Of a DNA stretch of 64,000 nt, positions 34,389-43,774 are shown piece after piece. The DNA is taken from positions 2,423,001 through 2,487,000 of the forward strand of contig NZ_CP101283.1 in assembly GCF_024298925.1 (NCBI RefSeq), read 5' to 3'. The notes under the pieces are model-generated. The model was not told the DNA's origin, did no database searches, and saw only the letters and a program-made list of their open reading frames with translations. The stretch is from Phenylobacterium sp. LH3H17 (lineage in GTDB: Bacteria > Pseudomonadota > Alphaproteobacteria > Caulobacterales > Caulobacteraceae). Made by a program: the position numbers and the translations under genes. Within the stretch, counting starts at the first letter, position 1; each line of letters opens with the position of its first letter.

Positions 34389-35462
34389 CTAGTATATCTC
34401 ACCCACATAGTGGAGCCAGTTACGCCGCTTGAGAGCGTTTGCCACTCCAGACGCCGCATTCAGCGGAATCGAACGAACGCACGATGATTGGCGGCCCACC
34501 GGCGGCACTCGCGCGGCCGACCAGGTCGCCGCGAGCTGCTGCGCGCGCGCTCGGTCCCCGTCCAAGAAGACCCCGATGAAAACCTCGCGCACCGTGCCCG
34601 CCCCGATTTCCTCGGCGATATGGTTGTCGCTCTGCCCAAAGCTGTGCCCAAAGGTGAACAGAACGGCTCCGGGGTCCTTCCGACAAACGGTCCTGAACTT
34701 GGCCCTTGCCGCCGCAAGATATTCTAGTCGTTGGCGCGCTCTCTTTTTCTGGGAGTTGCCCTCAGCAATGAAGACCGGGAAGCGCCCCTCCTTCAATTCC
34801 GCGTCCACCTGCTTAGTCAGGGGACGTCCCCACTCGTAGCGAAGCATTTTCGTATATGAGCGATCTGGAAAGCGCGGCTGGACGTGCTCGTAAATGTGCA
34901 CCGCGCCGTGCAGATAAAACGCCTGAGCCTCAGCGTTCGGGTTCCACTCGCCACGCGCATCAAAGCCATCCCAGCACTTCAACTGGGAACGCTGCTTGGT
35001 GCCGGGATTCTTCCCTTGGCGAGACAGGACCCAATGCAGCAACATATCGTAGTTGGTAGTGAACAGCGTCCCCAGCGGCGATCGGTTGCGGCCGACAAAG
35101 TGCTCAAGGAAGTCCCGGCAACTAAGGCACTGTTGCTCGGTCAGGCTTAGCGAGTGTTCCGGATGAACAGCCGCCACAGCCCTAATCAGACCCTCGCGCA
35201 GTCGGTCAGCATCAGAAACGCCCAGACACCGCTCAAGGGCGACTTCGAAATTCGGATCGCCGGGCGCAAACAGGTCGCGAAGACTTGGCTCCCGAGCAAC
35301 TGCATCCTCGAAGAGGCTCCCGTAGCCAAAGGCCCTGTGAACGCCGATGCTGAAGCCATTTCCAAGTAAAAGGTGACGCCGTCGGGCCTTTGTCGCCTCA
35401 AGCGCTTCGGCAAACGTGATGGGCTTGACGCCACTGACCGCGAACCGAGCGTGTTCGGTCAT
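34389..35462 (-). CDS. DUF4917 / SIR2-like protein
   Basis: A 357-residue protein with the DUF4917 pattern: HLLLGNGFSIG near residue 30 (nucleotide-binding loop), GTLFTTNYDMLLHWVL, FYLHGAVHIYEH, FPVFIAEGNSQKK and AVLFTFGHSFGQSDNHIAEE. These match SIR2-like NAD-binding folds. ATG 35462 was chosen with GGAGAGG upstream. The gene and its 145-base leader are visibly richer in A+T than the flanking genes, which suggests horizontal transfer. SIR2-like proteins often serve in phage defence by NAD depletion; that role here is inference. No partner gene is beside it. Confidence 0.82.
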   Translation of the reverse strand: MTEHARFAVSGVKPITFAEALEATKARRRHLLLGNGFSIGVHRAFGYGSLFEDAVAREPSLRDLFAPGDPNFEVALERCLGVSDADRLREGLIRAVAAVHPEHSLSLTEQQCLSCRDFLEHFVGRNRSPLGTLFTTNYDMLLHWVLSRQGKNPGTKQRSQLKCWDGFDARGEWNPNAEAQAFYLHGAVHIYEHVQPRFPDRSYTKMLRYEWGRPLTKQVDAELKEGRFPVFIAEGNSQKKRARQRLEYLAAARAKFRTVCRKDPGAVLFTFGHSFGQSDNHIAEEIGAGTVREVFIGVFLDGDRARAQQLAATWSAARVPPVGRQSSCVRSIPLNAASGVANALKRRNWLHYVGEIY

Positions 35463-35606
35463 AGACCTCTCCTTCCGCATGCACATCATCGTCATGATGT
35501 CGCTTCAGTTTGAGATCGGCAAGAGAATTGTTCCCTCTTTGTTCTTTACATTTCGCCGCTATCCGGCATGCTTCAAGGTCGCCCTCAGCCCCTCAAGGAG
35601 TCGCCC

Positions 35607-36278
35607 ATGACCGCCCTGCCCGCTCGCGTCGCCGGTTACACGCCCGAGCTGGGGGCGGAGATCGCGCGGCGGGTGGGGGCTGGAGAGAGTATCCGCTCCA
35701 TCGGGCGCGATCCGACGATGCCGGGGGCGGTGACCATCCACCGGTGGCTGAACGAGAACCCCGACTTCGCCGAGCAGCGGCGGGAGGCGCGCGGCGCGGC
35801 CCGGCGGGCGGCGGCCAGCGCCCATGCGGAGCTGATCGAGGCGCGCAAGGCGCGGCGCAAGCACGACTGGGGGCGCGCGGACCTCTACGCCACGGAGATC
35901 GGCGAGGCGATCTGCCGGCGGATCGCGGCGGGCGAGAGCCTGGTCGATATCTGCGCGGGCCCGGACATGCCGGTGACGGGCACGGTCTATGAGTGGCTGC
36001 GGGTGCATCCCGACTTCAGCGACATGTATGTGCAGGCGCGCGGGGTGCAGGCCGAGCTGCTGGCCGACGAGGCCTGGTCCATCGCCAAGGCCGCCGCGCC
36101 CGCGACCGTGCCGGTGGCGCGGCTGCAGTTCGACGTGATCCGCTGGCGCGCCGCGCGGCTGGCGCCCAAGGTCTGGGGCGAGGGCGACAAGGCGTCCGGG
36201 CCGACGAAGCTGAATGTGTTCGTGCAGCGGTTCAGCGATGGGGCGGTGATCAGCGGACCCGGGGTCGGGGAGCGGTAG
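35607..36278 (+). CDS. Orphan terminase-small-subunit-like DNA-binding protein
   Basis: A 223-residue protein with two tandem helix-turn-helix modules: YTPELGAEIARRVGAGESIR...TIHRWLNENPDF (from ~residue 12) and YATEIGEAICRRIAAGESLV...TVYEWLRVHPDF (from ~residue 93). Both match the N-terminal DNA-binding region of a phage terminase small subunit family. AAGGAG lies eight bases upstream. No large terminase, portal or other phage gene is nearby, so it is either a domesticated phage gene or a prophage remnant. Confidence 0.75.
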   Translation: MTALPARVAGYTPELGAEIARRVGAGESIRSIGRDPTMPGAVTIHRWLNENPDFAEQRREARGAARRAAASAHAELIEARKARRKHDWGRADLYATEIGEAICRRIAAGESLVDICAGPDMPVTGTVYEWLRVHPDFSDMYVQARGVQAELLADEAWSIAKAAAPATVPVARLQFDVIRWRAARLAPKVWGEGDKASGPTKLNVFVQRFSDGAVISGPGVGER

Positions 36279-36398
36279 CGATCACCCATCCGACGCAATA
36301 TTCAAGAATATCAAGGTTCGCCGAACGACGTTGCGAAAGCCGCCCCTGCGTGCAGTGTGTCGGGCAGGCCGACCAGGCTGGACCCAGGGGGAAGACAG

Positions 36399-36875
36399 AT
36401 GCATTCGAGATTTCTCATCGGCGCGGCGGGGGCCGCCGTCCTGCTGTGCACGGGAACCGCGGCGCTGGCCCAGGCGCCGACCTGGAACAAGGACCAGACC
36501 GAGGTCTGGTCCGTGGTTTCCAAGTCGTGGGACGACGAGGTGGCGCAGAACGGCAAGTGGCCGAACGACTATGTGGACGAGAAGGTGGTCAGCTGGGGCG
36601 ACGACTGGCCGGCGCCGCGATACCGGGCCTCGCTCGAATCCTGGACGCGGTTCGCCGACAAGCAGGGCAAGACCCTGAAGTTCGACCTTTCGCCCCTGGC
36701 CATCACCGTCAGCGGGGACACGGCGGTCGCCCACTACACCGTGGTGATGGTGACGCAGAAGGGAACCGAGAAGCCCGAACGCGAGGTCGCGGGCAATGTG
36801 GAGACCCTGGTGCGGACCGGCGGCAAGTGGCGGTTCCTGTCCCTCGCCGGTTTCGGGTTGTCGCCGGGCAAGTAG
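36399..36875 (+). CDS. Exported NTF2-like protein
   Basis: A 158-residue protein with a signal peptide (MHSRFLIGAAGAAVLLCTGT, cut near ALA|QAPTW). The mature domain (TEVWSVVSKSWDDEVAQNGK, ITVSGDTAVAHYTVVMVTQK, GKWRFLSLAGFG) is of the SnoaL/ketosteroid-isomerase-like (DUF4440) type, so it is probably periplasmic. Function unknown. Confidence 0.8.
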   Translation: MHSRFLIGAAGAAVLLCTGTAALAQAPTWNKDQTEVWSVVSKSWDDEVAQNGKWPNDYVDEKVVSWGDDWPAPRYRASLESWTRFADKQGKTLKFDLSPLAITVSGDTAVAHYTVVMVTQKGTEKPEREVAGNVETLVRTGGKWRFLSLAGFGLSPGK

Positions 36876-36905
36876 GCGACGACCCGCTCGAACCCGGGGC
36901 GCCTG

Positions 36906-37655
36906 TCAGGCGCTCCGGCCGACGGAGGCCGGGCGGATGAAAATCGCGACCAACAGCAGCAGGCCGGCGCAGGCGAGCGCCGCATAGGCGACCACGGGCT
37001 GGTCGCCGCGCTCGGCCATGAAGGCGCCGACCAGGCCCCAGGCCACCGGCAGGGTGTAGCTGACGAAACCGGTAGCGAAGAAGACCGCCAGCGAGATGGC
37101 TCCGGCCGCGACGATGCCGGCGATGGCGGCTGTCGCCGCCGAGCCTGGGCCGATCAGGCCCTGGGCGGTCAGCACGGTCAGCAGGTTGACGACGGAGGCC
37201 ACGCTCAGCCATCCGGCCAGCAGGGCGAGTGGCCAGAGCACCGTCAGGCGCTCGGCCCATGTGAAGGTTCGCGACGTGCGCCGCAGGCCGACCAGGCCGA
37301 CCAGGGCCGCGGCGAGGGCGCCGGCGATCACCAGCACGGTCAGCCACATCTGGTTGAGGCCCGCGGCGACGATCCAGAGCCCGCACCCCAGGCTGGCGGC
37401 CGCGAGCGGCAGGTCGACGGCGGCCTCCAGGGCCGCGCCGGGCCCCTGGACCATCCGGCGAACCGCATAGGCGATCAGGCCCGCATAGATCACCCCCCAG
37501 ATGGAGAAGGCGTAGCCGGCGACGCGCAGGGTGGAGTCGCCCTGGCCGGCGAACTGGCTGGCGGTGAGGCCCCAGCCGGTGATCGCCTGGGAGGCGGGGG
37601 CGGCGATGGCCGCGGCGACGCCCAGCCAGACGGCGATACGCGCGGCCCTAGTCAC
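36906..37655 (-). CDS. Polytopic membrane protein (TspO/MBR-related)
   Basis: A 249-residue protein with about seven hydrophobic helices. The segment GYAFSIWGVIYAGLIAYAVR resembles the YAFSIWGxIY motif of bacterial tryptophan-rich sensory/TspO-related membrane proteins of this length. No further conserved catalytic residue is visible. Its start overlaps the end of the upstream lipoprotein gene by eight bases, so the two are an operon. Ligand or transport role unknown. Confidence 0.7.
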   Translation of the reverse strand: MTRAARIAVWLGVAAAIAAPASQAITGWGLTASQFAGQGDSTLRVAGYAFSIWGVIYAGLIAYAVRRMVQGPGAALEAAVDLPLAAASLGCGLWIVAAGLNQMWLTVLVIAGALAAALVGLVGLRRTSRTFTWAERLTVLWPLALLAGWLSVASVVNLLTVLTAQGLIGPGSAATAAIAGIVAAGAISLAVFFATGFVSYTLPVAWGLVGAFMAERGDQPVVAYAALACAGLLLLVAIFIRPASVGRSA

Positions 37656-38433
37656 GGGGCGGGTCCTCCGCGGTCGGCTTCTCAGCCTGGGCGCCGCTCA
37701 TCTGCGGCACGTAGAGCCCGGTGGCGAACTTGGCGAGATAGCCTTCCGCCCGGATGCGGGGACCGTAGGCGGCGCAGGGGTCCGGCTTGGGCGGGCTGCG
37801 GGTCTTCATGCCCTTGGGCGACATCACCTCTGCGGCCACGTCGGCGAAGGGCTCGGCGAACTGGAGGGCGTCGCCGATGCGGCTCAGGGAGGGGTCGTCG
37901 GTGCCGACCGGGGTGGCGGTGCGGTTCCAGGTGAGCGCCGCGATCTGGCGCTGGTCGCGATCCAGCATCTCGGCCTCGAGCGCCATGCCGCCCAGGCCCC
38001 CCGGAACGCGCAGGCCGAGGGGGCCGGGAATGAAGAAGGACGAGGCGGCCGAGAGCGCCGATCCCACCCGCCCGGTGGGCCGCACGGCGGTGACGATGGT
38101 CCGCACCTGGGCGTCGGCGGCCTCCGGCGTCGGGGCGATCTCGTAGCGTTCTGAGAGCTCGAAGCAGAGCTGGGCGTCCACCTCGCGCAGCAGCAGGATG
38201 CGTTCGGCGGGGCTGAGCCAGGCGCCGCCCTCGCCCTGCGCCAGCCGCACCGGGGCGACCGCCACCCGCTTGACCCCGGCCAGGGCCGCCTCGTCGCGAC
38301 CGTCGGCGATGCTGGTGCGAACGGCGCCTTCGCGGGGGGTGAGGCCCTCATAGCTGGACAGCATTCCGGAGCGATCGGCGGGGGTGGCGCAGGCGGTGAG
38401 CGCCAGAAGCGGCAGAAGACGAAGCAGTTTCAT
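37648..38433 (-). CDS. DUF3313-like outer-membrane lipoprotein
   Basis: A 261-residue protein starting MKLLRLLPLLALTACATPAD, a lipoprotein signal with lipobox LTAC. The mature part resembles DUF3313 proteins (SGMLSSYEGLTP; LLREVDAQLCFELSERYEIA; ADAQVRTIVTAVRPTGRVGS; GGLGGMALEAEMLDRDQRQI). Function unknown. ATG 38433 is chosen because it starts the signal sequence; the longer frame adds an unlikely leader. It overlaps the downstream membrane protein gene. Confidence 0.8.
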   Translation of the reverse strand: MKLLRLLPLLALTACATPADRSGMLSSYEGLTPREGAVRTSIADGRDEAALAGVKRVAVAPVRLAQGEGGAWLSPAERILLLREVDAQLCFELSERYEIAPTPEAADAQVRTIVTAVRPTGRVGSALSAASSFFIPGPLGLRVPGGLGGMALEAEMLDRDQRQIAALTWNRTATPVGTDDPSLSRIGDALQFAEPFADVAAEVMSPKGMKTRSPPKPDPCAAYGPRIRAEGYLAKFATGLYVPQMSGAQAEKPTAEDPPRD

Positions 38434-38615
38434 GAGGTCCCCAGACAAGCTGGTCACTATACGCCAGGCCGGGCCGCAATGTTGCACCTGGCTGGCTGGG
38501 ATGGGCGGAACCCGCGCCCCTCCCGTCCGTTGCGCGTCTGCCGGGACAGGTCTGCAGAGACCGTCGCGGCGCGGCCGGCCTGATCGCCGGCGCTCAGACC
38601 CCTGGGAGGGCGCCT

Positions 38616-39176
38616 ATGGACACCAATACACTGATCGTCGTCGCCATTGTCGTGGTGCTGCTGATCCTGGTCGCCGTCGGACTGGCGGCGCGGAAGCGGA
38701 AGTCCGCCAAGCTGCGCGACCGGTTCGGGCCCGAGTATGAGCGGACGCTGGAAGAGAGCGGAGACAAGCGCAAGACCGAGGCCGAGCTGAAGGACCGCGC
38801 CAAGCGGGTCGCCAAGTTCGAGATCAAGCCGCTGGCGCCCGGCGACCACGACAAGTACGTGCGCGCCTGGCGGCAGATCCAGACCGATTTCGTGGACAAT
38901 CCCAAGGTGGCGGTCATGGGCGCCGACGACCTGCTGGCCGAGATCATGGGGGTGCGCGGCTATCCCATGGGCGACTTCGAGCAGCGCTCGGCCGACCTGT
39001 CCGTCGACCATCCCGTGGTGGTGCAGAACTACCGCTCGGCCCGAGACATCGCGGTGCGCCATGCGCGCGGCGAGGCTGGGACCGAGGACCTGCGCCAGGC
39101 CATGATCCACTACCGCACCCTGTTCGACGAACTCGTCGGCGAGCCGGCCCCGGCGCCGCGCGCCAAAGCATCCTAG
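38616..39176 (+). CDS. Single-pass membrane protein of unknown function
   Basis: A 186-residue protein with an N-terminal transmembrane helix (TLIVVAIVVVLLILVAVGLA) followed by a basic patch (ARKRKSAKLRDRFG) and a helical cytoplasmic domain (RAWRQIQTDFVDNPKVAVMG, ADDLLAEIMGVRGY, TEDLRQAMIHYRTLFDELVG). GGGAGG lies upstream of the ATG. The same helical domain recurs in the next gene, 12 bases downstream, so the two are paralogues in one operon. Function unknown. Confidence 0.8.
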   Translation: MDTNTLIVVAIVVVLLILVAVGLAARKRKSAKLRDRFGPEYERTLEESGDKRKTEAELKDRAKRVAKFEIKPLAPGDHDKYVRAWRQIQTDFVDNPKVAVMGADDLLAEIMGVRGYPMGDFEQRSADLSVDHPVVVQNYRSARDIAVRHARGEAGTEDLRQAMIHYRTLFDELVGEPAPAPRAKAS

Positions 39177-39188
39177 GAAGGAACGACC

Positions 39189-39602
39189 ATGAGCGACCCC
39201 TATGAGCCGACCCGCCCCGACGAACCCGCGCTGACCACCGCCGACCTGGCCGGGGCGTCCACCGCCGCCCCCGCCGAAGCGCGCAGCTTCGACGACGAAG
39301 CCGTCCCCCGGCCGACCCAGACGCAGCACGAAGCCGCGCCGCTGTTTCCGAGCGAGGAAGCCTCGGCGTTCCGCGCCCGCTGGGATGGCATCCAGGCCGG
39401 CTTTGTCGATGAGCCGCGCCAGGCCGTGGAGCAGGCCGACAGCCTGGTGGCCGGCGCCATGAAGCGCCTGGCCGAGACGTTCGCCAAGGAACGCGCCAAC
39501 CTGGAAGGCCAGTGGGACCGGGGCGACGATGTCTCGACCGAGGACCTGCGGCTGGCGCTGCAGCGCTATCGCTCGTTCTTCGGCCGCCTGCTGTCCATGT
39601 GA
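39189..39602 (+). CDS. Soluble paralogue of the preceding membrane protein
   Basis: A 137-residue protein. A disordered N-terminal ~60 residues are followed by a domain like that of the upstream gene: RWDGIQAGFVDEPRQAVEQA, DSLVAGAMKRLAETF, STEDLRLALQRYRSFFGRLL. It lacks the transmembrane helix. AAGGAA lies upstream of the start. A membrane-bound and a soluble version in one operon could interact, but this is inference. Confidence 0.75.
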   Translation: MSDPYEPTRPDEPALTTADLAGASTAAPAEARSFDDEAVPRPTQTQHEAAPLFPSEEASAFRARWDGIQAGFVDEPRQAVEQADSLVAGAMKRLAETFAKERANLEGQWDRGDDVSTEDLRLALQRYRSFFGRLLSM

Positions 39603-39611
39603 CGCAGAGGC

Positions 39612-40525
<914 letters not shown>

Positions 40526-40526
<1 letters not shown>

Positions 40527-40918
40527 CAGGCGGCCTCGCGCGGGGACGGAGGCCAGCGGTCGAGCGCGATGCGGGCCATGGGGGCGGCGACGTCGGAGAG
40601 GTCGATCTTGACCACCCCGTCGCGGAACGAGGACGACACCGCCTGGGCCCAGGGGACGTGGCGGGCCACATAGCCGTCGCCCAGCTCGAACAGCACCAGG
40701 GCCGAGGCGCCGGAGCGGGCCACCGCGCCGCGGCCGTCCGTGGCCACCCAGACGCGCTCCAGGGGCTTGCCCGGGAACTCCTGCGCCAGCAGGCGGCGCG
40801 CGCGGGCGTCGTCCAGCGGGGTGAGCGGCTTGGCGATCTTGGCCCAGGCGGCCAGGCCCACCAGGGCCATGACCGCGGCGGCCGAGCCCGCGAGCTGAAT
40901 CAGAAAGGCCTTGTCCAA
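40526..40918 (-). CDS. Membrane-anchored hypothetical protein
   Basis: A 130-residue protein with one N-terminal helix (FLIQLAGSAAAVMALVGLAA) and a small globular domain (RLLAQEFPGKPLERVWVATD, ALVLFELGDGYVARHV, VKIDLSDVAAPMARIALDRW). I do not recognise a family. It is coupled to the sterol-desaturase-type gene by a one-base overlap and may be an accessory protein of that enzyme (inference). Confidence 0.7.
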
Positions 40919-40965
40919 TTTGGCGTCACTCCCCTGCCCGAACCTTCACCTCCGCCGACGGGGCG

Positions 40966-42240
40966 TCAAGGCGCCGGAAAGTCGCTGAGCCTTGGCACCT
41001 TGGAGAAGGCCAGCAGGCCGGCGACGATCAGCAGCATCAGGGCCCCGGGGAAGACCACCGCGGCGTGGGGCCCGATGGCCTGGGCCAGGAAGCCGTCGAC
41101 CACCGCCCCCAGCGGCCCGCCGCCCATCAGGCCCAGGGTGAAGATCGACAGCACCCGGGCGCGGACGGCCTCGGGGGCGTGCTGCTGGACGAAGGAGCGG
41201 CCCAGCGTCATGGCCACGCCGCCGCCCAGGCCCCAGGCGAAGTTGAGCCCGCAGAGCAGCCAGAACGGCATGTGGATGCTGCAGAGGATCAGGATCACGC
41301 CGCCGGTCCCGAGGGCCGCCAGATAGATCAGCCCCTTGCGGCGCAGGGGGCCGGCGCGCACCAGGGCGAGCGCCGAGACCATGCTGCCGATCCAGAAGCA
41401 CATGCTGAACAGACCGAGCGCCGCGGCGATCTCGGTCTTGCCGGGGCTCAAGACCTGGCCGTCGAAATAGCTCTCCACGATCAGCGGCAGCAGGACGAAG
41501 AAGCTGCCCATGAAGCAGACGCCCATGGCCACGCCGCACAGCATGACGGGGGCGATCACGGGCGAGGCCAGGACCGCGGCGAAGCCCTCGCGGATGTCGC
41601 GGCCGATGCCGATCAGCAGCCCGCCCTGCCGGCGGGGACGGACATGGGCCGGCCGCGGGCGGATGCGCAGGGCCGCCAGGGTGGCCGCCGCCATCAGCAC
41701 GGCCTGGCCCAGCAGCAGCGGTCCCACCCCCAGCAGCGGGGCGGCGGCGGCGCAGGCCATGCCGAGGATCTGGCCGCCGAACTGGGCGAGCGAGGCGTAG
41801 GCCACCGCCCCCTGGATACCGGTCTTGGCCGGGGCCACCAGGCTGAGCAGGCTGTCGCGGGCCGGGGTGGCGAAAGCCTGGCCGGTCCCGACGATCAGGG
41901 CGTAGGCGATGATCAGGCCGTAGGTCAGCGCGCCCAGGCTGACCATCGCGCCGAGGCCCGCGAAGGTCAGCACCGCGAAGGCGCAGGCGACCACGACGAT
42001 GGACCTGACCGGGACCCGGTCGGCCAGCGCCCCGCCCAGCAGGATGAACAGGGTGGTGGGCAGTTGCAGGGCCATCTGGGCCAGGCCGAAGCGGACCTCG
42101 CTCTCCTGCAGCACCACGCGCACCAGGTAGGGGAACAGCACCACCTGCACCCCGAAGGCCAGGAACCAGGCGGCGTGGGCGAACAGGTAGGGCGCGAAGC
42201 CCGTGGGCGTCTCGCCCGACGGGCTGGTTTGCGATGTCAC
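40966..42240 (-). CDS. Major facilitator superfamily transporter (EntS-like)
   Basis: A 424-residue protein with twelve predicted helices and the MFS loop motif ILLGGALADRVPVRSIVVVA between helices 2 and 3. The pattern (YLVRVVLQES...GLAQMALQLPTTLFILLGG) is of the MFS_3/enterobactin-exporter type. Likely an exporter in the inner membrane; substrate unknown. Confidence 0.88.
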   Translation of the reverse strand: MTSQTSPSGETPTGFAPYLFAHAAWFLAFGVQVVLFPYLVRVVLQESEVRFGLAQMALQLPTTLFILLGGALADRVPVRSIVVVACAFAVLTFAGLGAMVSLGALTYGLIIAYALIVGTGQAFATPARDSLLSLVAPAKTGIQGAVAYASLAQFGGQILGMACAAAAPLLGVGPLLLGQAVLMAAATLAALRIRPRPAHVRPRRQGGLLIGIGRDIREGFAAVLASPVIAPVMLCGVAMGVCFMGSFFVLLPLIVESYFDGQVLSPGKTEIAAALGLFSMCFWIGSMVSALALVRAGPLRRKGLIYLAALGTGGVILILCSIHMPFWLLCGLNFAWGLGGGVAMTLGRSFVQQHAPEAVRARVLSIFTLGLMGGGPLGAVVDGFLAQAIGPHAAVVFPGALMLLIVAGLLAFSKVPRLSDFPAP

Positions 42241-42299
42241 GAAGGCCTCCCCTTGCGGGCCAGCGTCTAGGAGCTAGATGGAAAGCGCAAGCGTGGTTC

Positions 42300-42803
42300 A
42301 TGAACGGGGTTCACATGCGCAGGGCGGGCCCCAAGACCGGCAAGGCCTCGGCCGTCCAGGCGCAGGGCCGCTGCGTCTGCGGCGAGGTGGCGCTGGAGAT
42401 CGACGTCCCCGCCCGCTGGGCCTGGCACGACCATTCGGCCGCCAGCCGCCATGCCCAGGGCGCCGCCTACGCCACCTATGTGGGCAGCTATCGCAGCCGG
42501 TTCCGGATCCTGAAGGGCGCGGACAGCATCAGCCGGTTCGAGGACGCCAAGGCCGGGACCGCGCGGAGCTTCTGCGCCAGGTGCGGCACGCCACTGCTCT
42601 ATGAGCGCGCCCGCTCGCCGACCATGGTCAACATTCCACGCGCCCTGTTCGCCACCCGCACCGGCCGCGAGCCGCGCTACCACATGTCGCTGCAGGAAAA
42701 GGCCGACTGGACCTATGCCGGCGAGGCCCTGGCGCCGCTGAAGGGATATCCCGGCGTGATGTGGGCGCGGCCCCGGCGCAGGAAGCCCGGCGAGGGCCTC
42801 TGA
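42300..42803 (+). CDS. GFA-domain protein (glutathione-dependent formaldehyde-activating enzyme family)
   Basis: A protein of about 167 residues with the GFA zinc motifs: GRCVCGEVALEID (C-x-C) and ARSFCARCGTPLLYE (C-x2-C). These fold around zinc as in the Gfa family; most members have no proven glutathione role. ATG 42300 and ATG 42315 are both possible starts and neither has a clear ribosome site. Its upstream region is shared with the divergent MFS gene. Confidence 0.83.
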   Translation: MNGVHMRRAGPKTGKASAVQAQGRCVCGEVALEIDVPARWAWHDHSAASRHAQGAAYATYVGSYRSRFRILKGADSISRFEDAKAGTARSFCARCGTPLLYERARSPTMVNIPRALFATRTGREPRYHMSLQEKADWTYAGEALAPLKGYPGVMWARPRRRKPGEGL

Positions 42804-42946
42804 CCCGTATTCCTAATGTATCATAACAGCGTTACATAAGTTGTTGCCAAGCTTCGGACGCCGGCGTCAGGTATCGGCTGGACGACGGTCAACACATCAG
42901 GGCTCGGGGGAGTTCAGCCGTCTCGTCCCGATAGCGAGAAGAGATT

Positions 42947-43399
42947 ATGAAGACTATCATTCGCGCCGCCGCGCTTGCCGCGGCCATCGCTTGCGGCTGC
43001 GCCGGGATTGCCCAGGCCCAGACGGCCGAGCGCGTTTACGCTCAAGGTACGGTCTGGTCGGTCGGCTATATCGAAACCAAGCCGGGTATGTTCGATGAAT
43101 ACATGGCCTATCTGAACGGACCCTGGAAGGCGATCCAGGAGGCCGGCAAGAAGCGCGGCGACGTCGTCAGCTACAAGGTCCTGGCCCTGACCGACACGCG
43201 CGACAAGGAGCCCGACCTGGTCCTGATGATCGAATACAAGAACATGGCGGTGTTCGATCAGTCGGACGACGAATCCGACAAGCAGACGTCGGCGGTTTGG
43301 GGATCACCGGTGAAGGCCAACCAGGCCGCGGTGACGCGCGAGGCGATGCGCACGACGCGCGGCGGCTTCCTGGCCCGCGAGATGAAGTTCATCAAATAG
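42947..43399 (+). CDS. Exported protein of unknown function
   Basis: A 150-residue protein with a signal peptide (MKTIIRAAALAAAIACGCAG, cut near AQA|QTAER). The mature part is compact (VYAQGTVWSVGYIETKPGMF, SYKVLALTDTRDKEPDLVLM, YKNMAVFDQ) and may have a ferredoxin-like dimeric alpha-beta barrel. The 143-base gap upstream is unusually A+T-rich and carries ATGTA-N12-TACAT, possibly a control element. Confidence 0.75.
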   Translation: MKTIIRAAALAAAIACGCAGIAQAQTAERVYAQGTVWSVGYIETKPGMFDEYMAYLNGPWKAIQEAGKKRGDVVSYKVLALTDTRDKEPDLVLMIEYKNMAVFDQSDDESDKQTSAVWGSPVKANQAAVTREAMRTTRGGFLAREMKFIK

Positions 43400-43403
43400 G
43401 CAT

Positions 43404-43772
43404 CTAGCTCGCCTTGAACGGGTCGCCCTTCTCGCGATTGAGGGCGACTCCCCTGGCCACCAGGCGGCGGACTTGGTCGGCCTCGATCTGGTCGGCGGCC
43501 GTGAGCTTGATCGAGGCCATCTTGAAGCTGCCGCTGGGCTTCAGGCGCGGGTCGAGTTCGATCATCTCCTGGCCGCGCCAGAAGCCCAGGGTGACATGGG
43601 CCTTGTGAGCCTGGACCAGGCAGACCGGGCCGCCGGCCTCCCAGACCGGGTGGCCCCACTTGAGGATCTCGGCGACCTCGCCGGTCGCCGAGATCTCGCG
43701 ACGGAGGGCGGCCACGGTCTGCGCCTGCCAGCCGGAGAGGCCGGCGAGGTATTCATCGACAGTCTTGGCCAT
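43404..43772 (-). CDS. DUF1801 (YdhG-like) protein
   Basis: A 122-residue protein starting MAKTVDEYLAGLSGWQAQTV, with EILKWGHPVWEAGGPVCLVQ and VTLGFWRGQEM. This is the DUF1801/YdhG-like pattern, an uncharacterised fold. It lies two bases after the SRPBCC gene stop on the same strand, so they form an operon. Longer readings of the frame are shadows of that gene. Confidence 0.85.
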   Translation of the reverse strand: MAKTVDEYLAGLSGWQAQTVAALRREISATGEVAEILKWGHPVWEAGGPVCLVQAHKAHVTLGFWRGQEMIELDPRLKPSGSFKMASIKLTAADQIEADQVRRLVARGVALNREKGDPFKAS

Positions 43773-43774
43773 GG

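Noticed and set aside
42820-42845. Palindrome ATGTA-N12-TACAT before an exported-protein gene as an operator
   Set aside because: Half-sites are short and the spacing is wide; it could arise by chance in an A+T-rich stretch.
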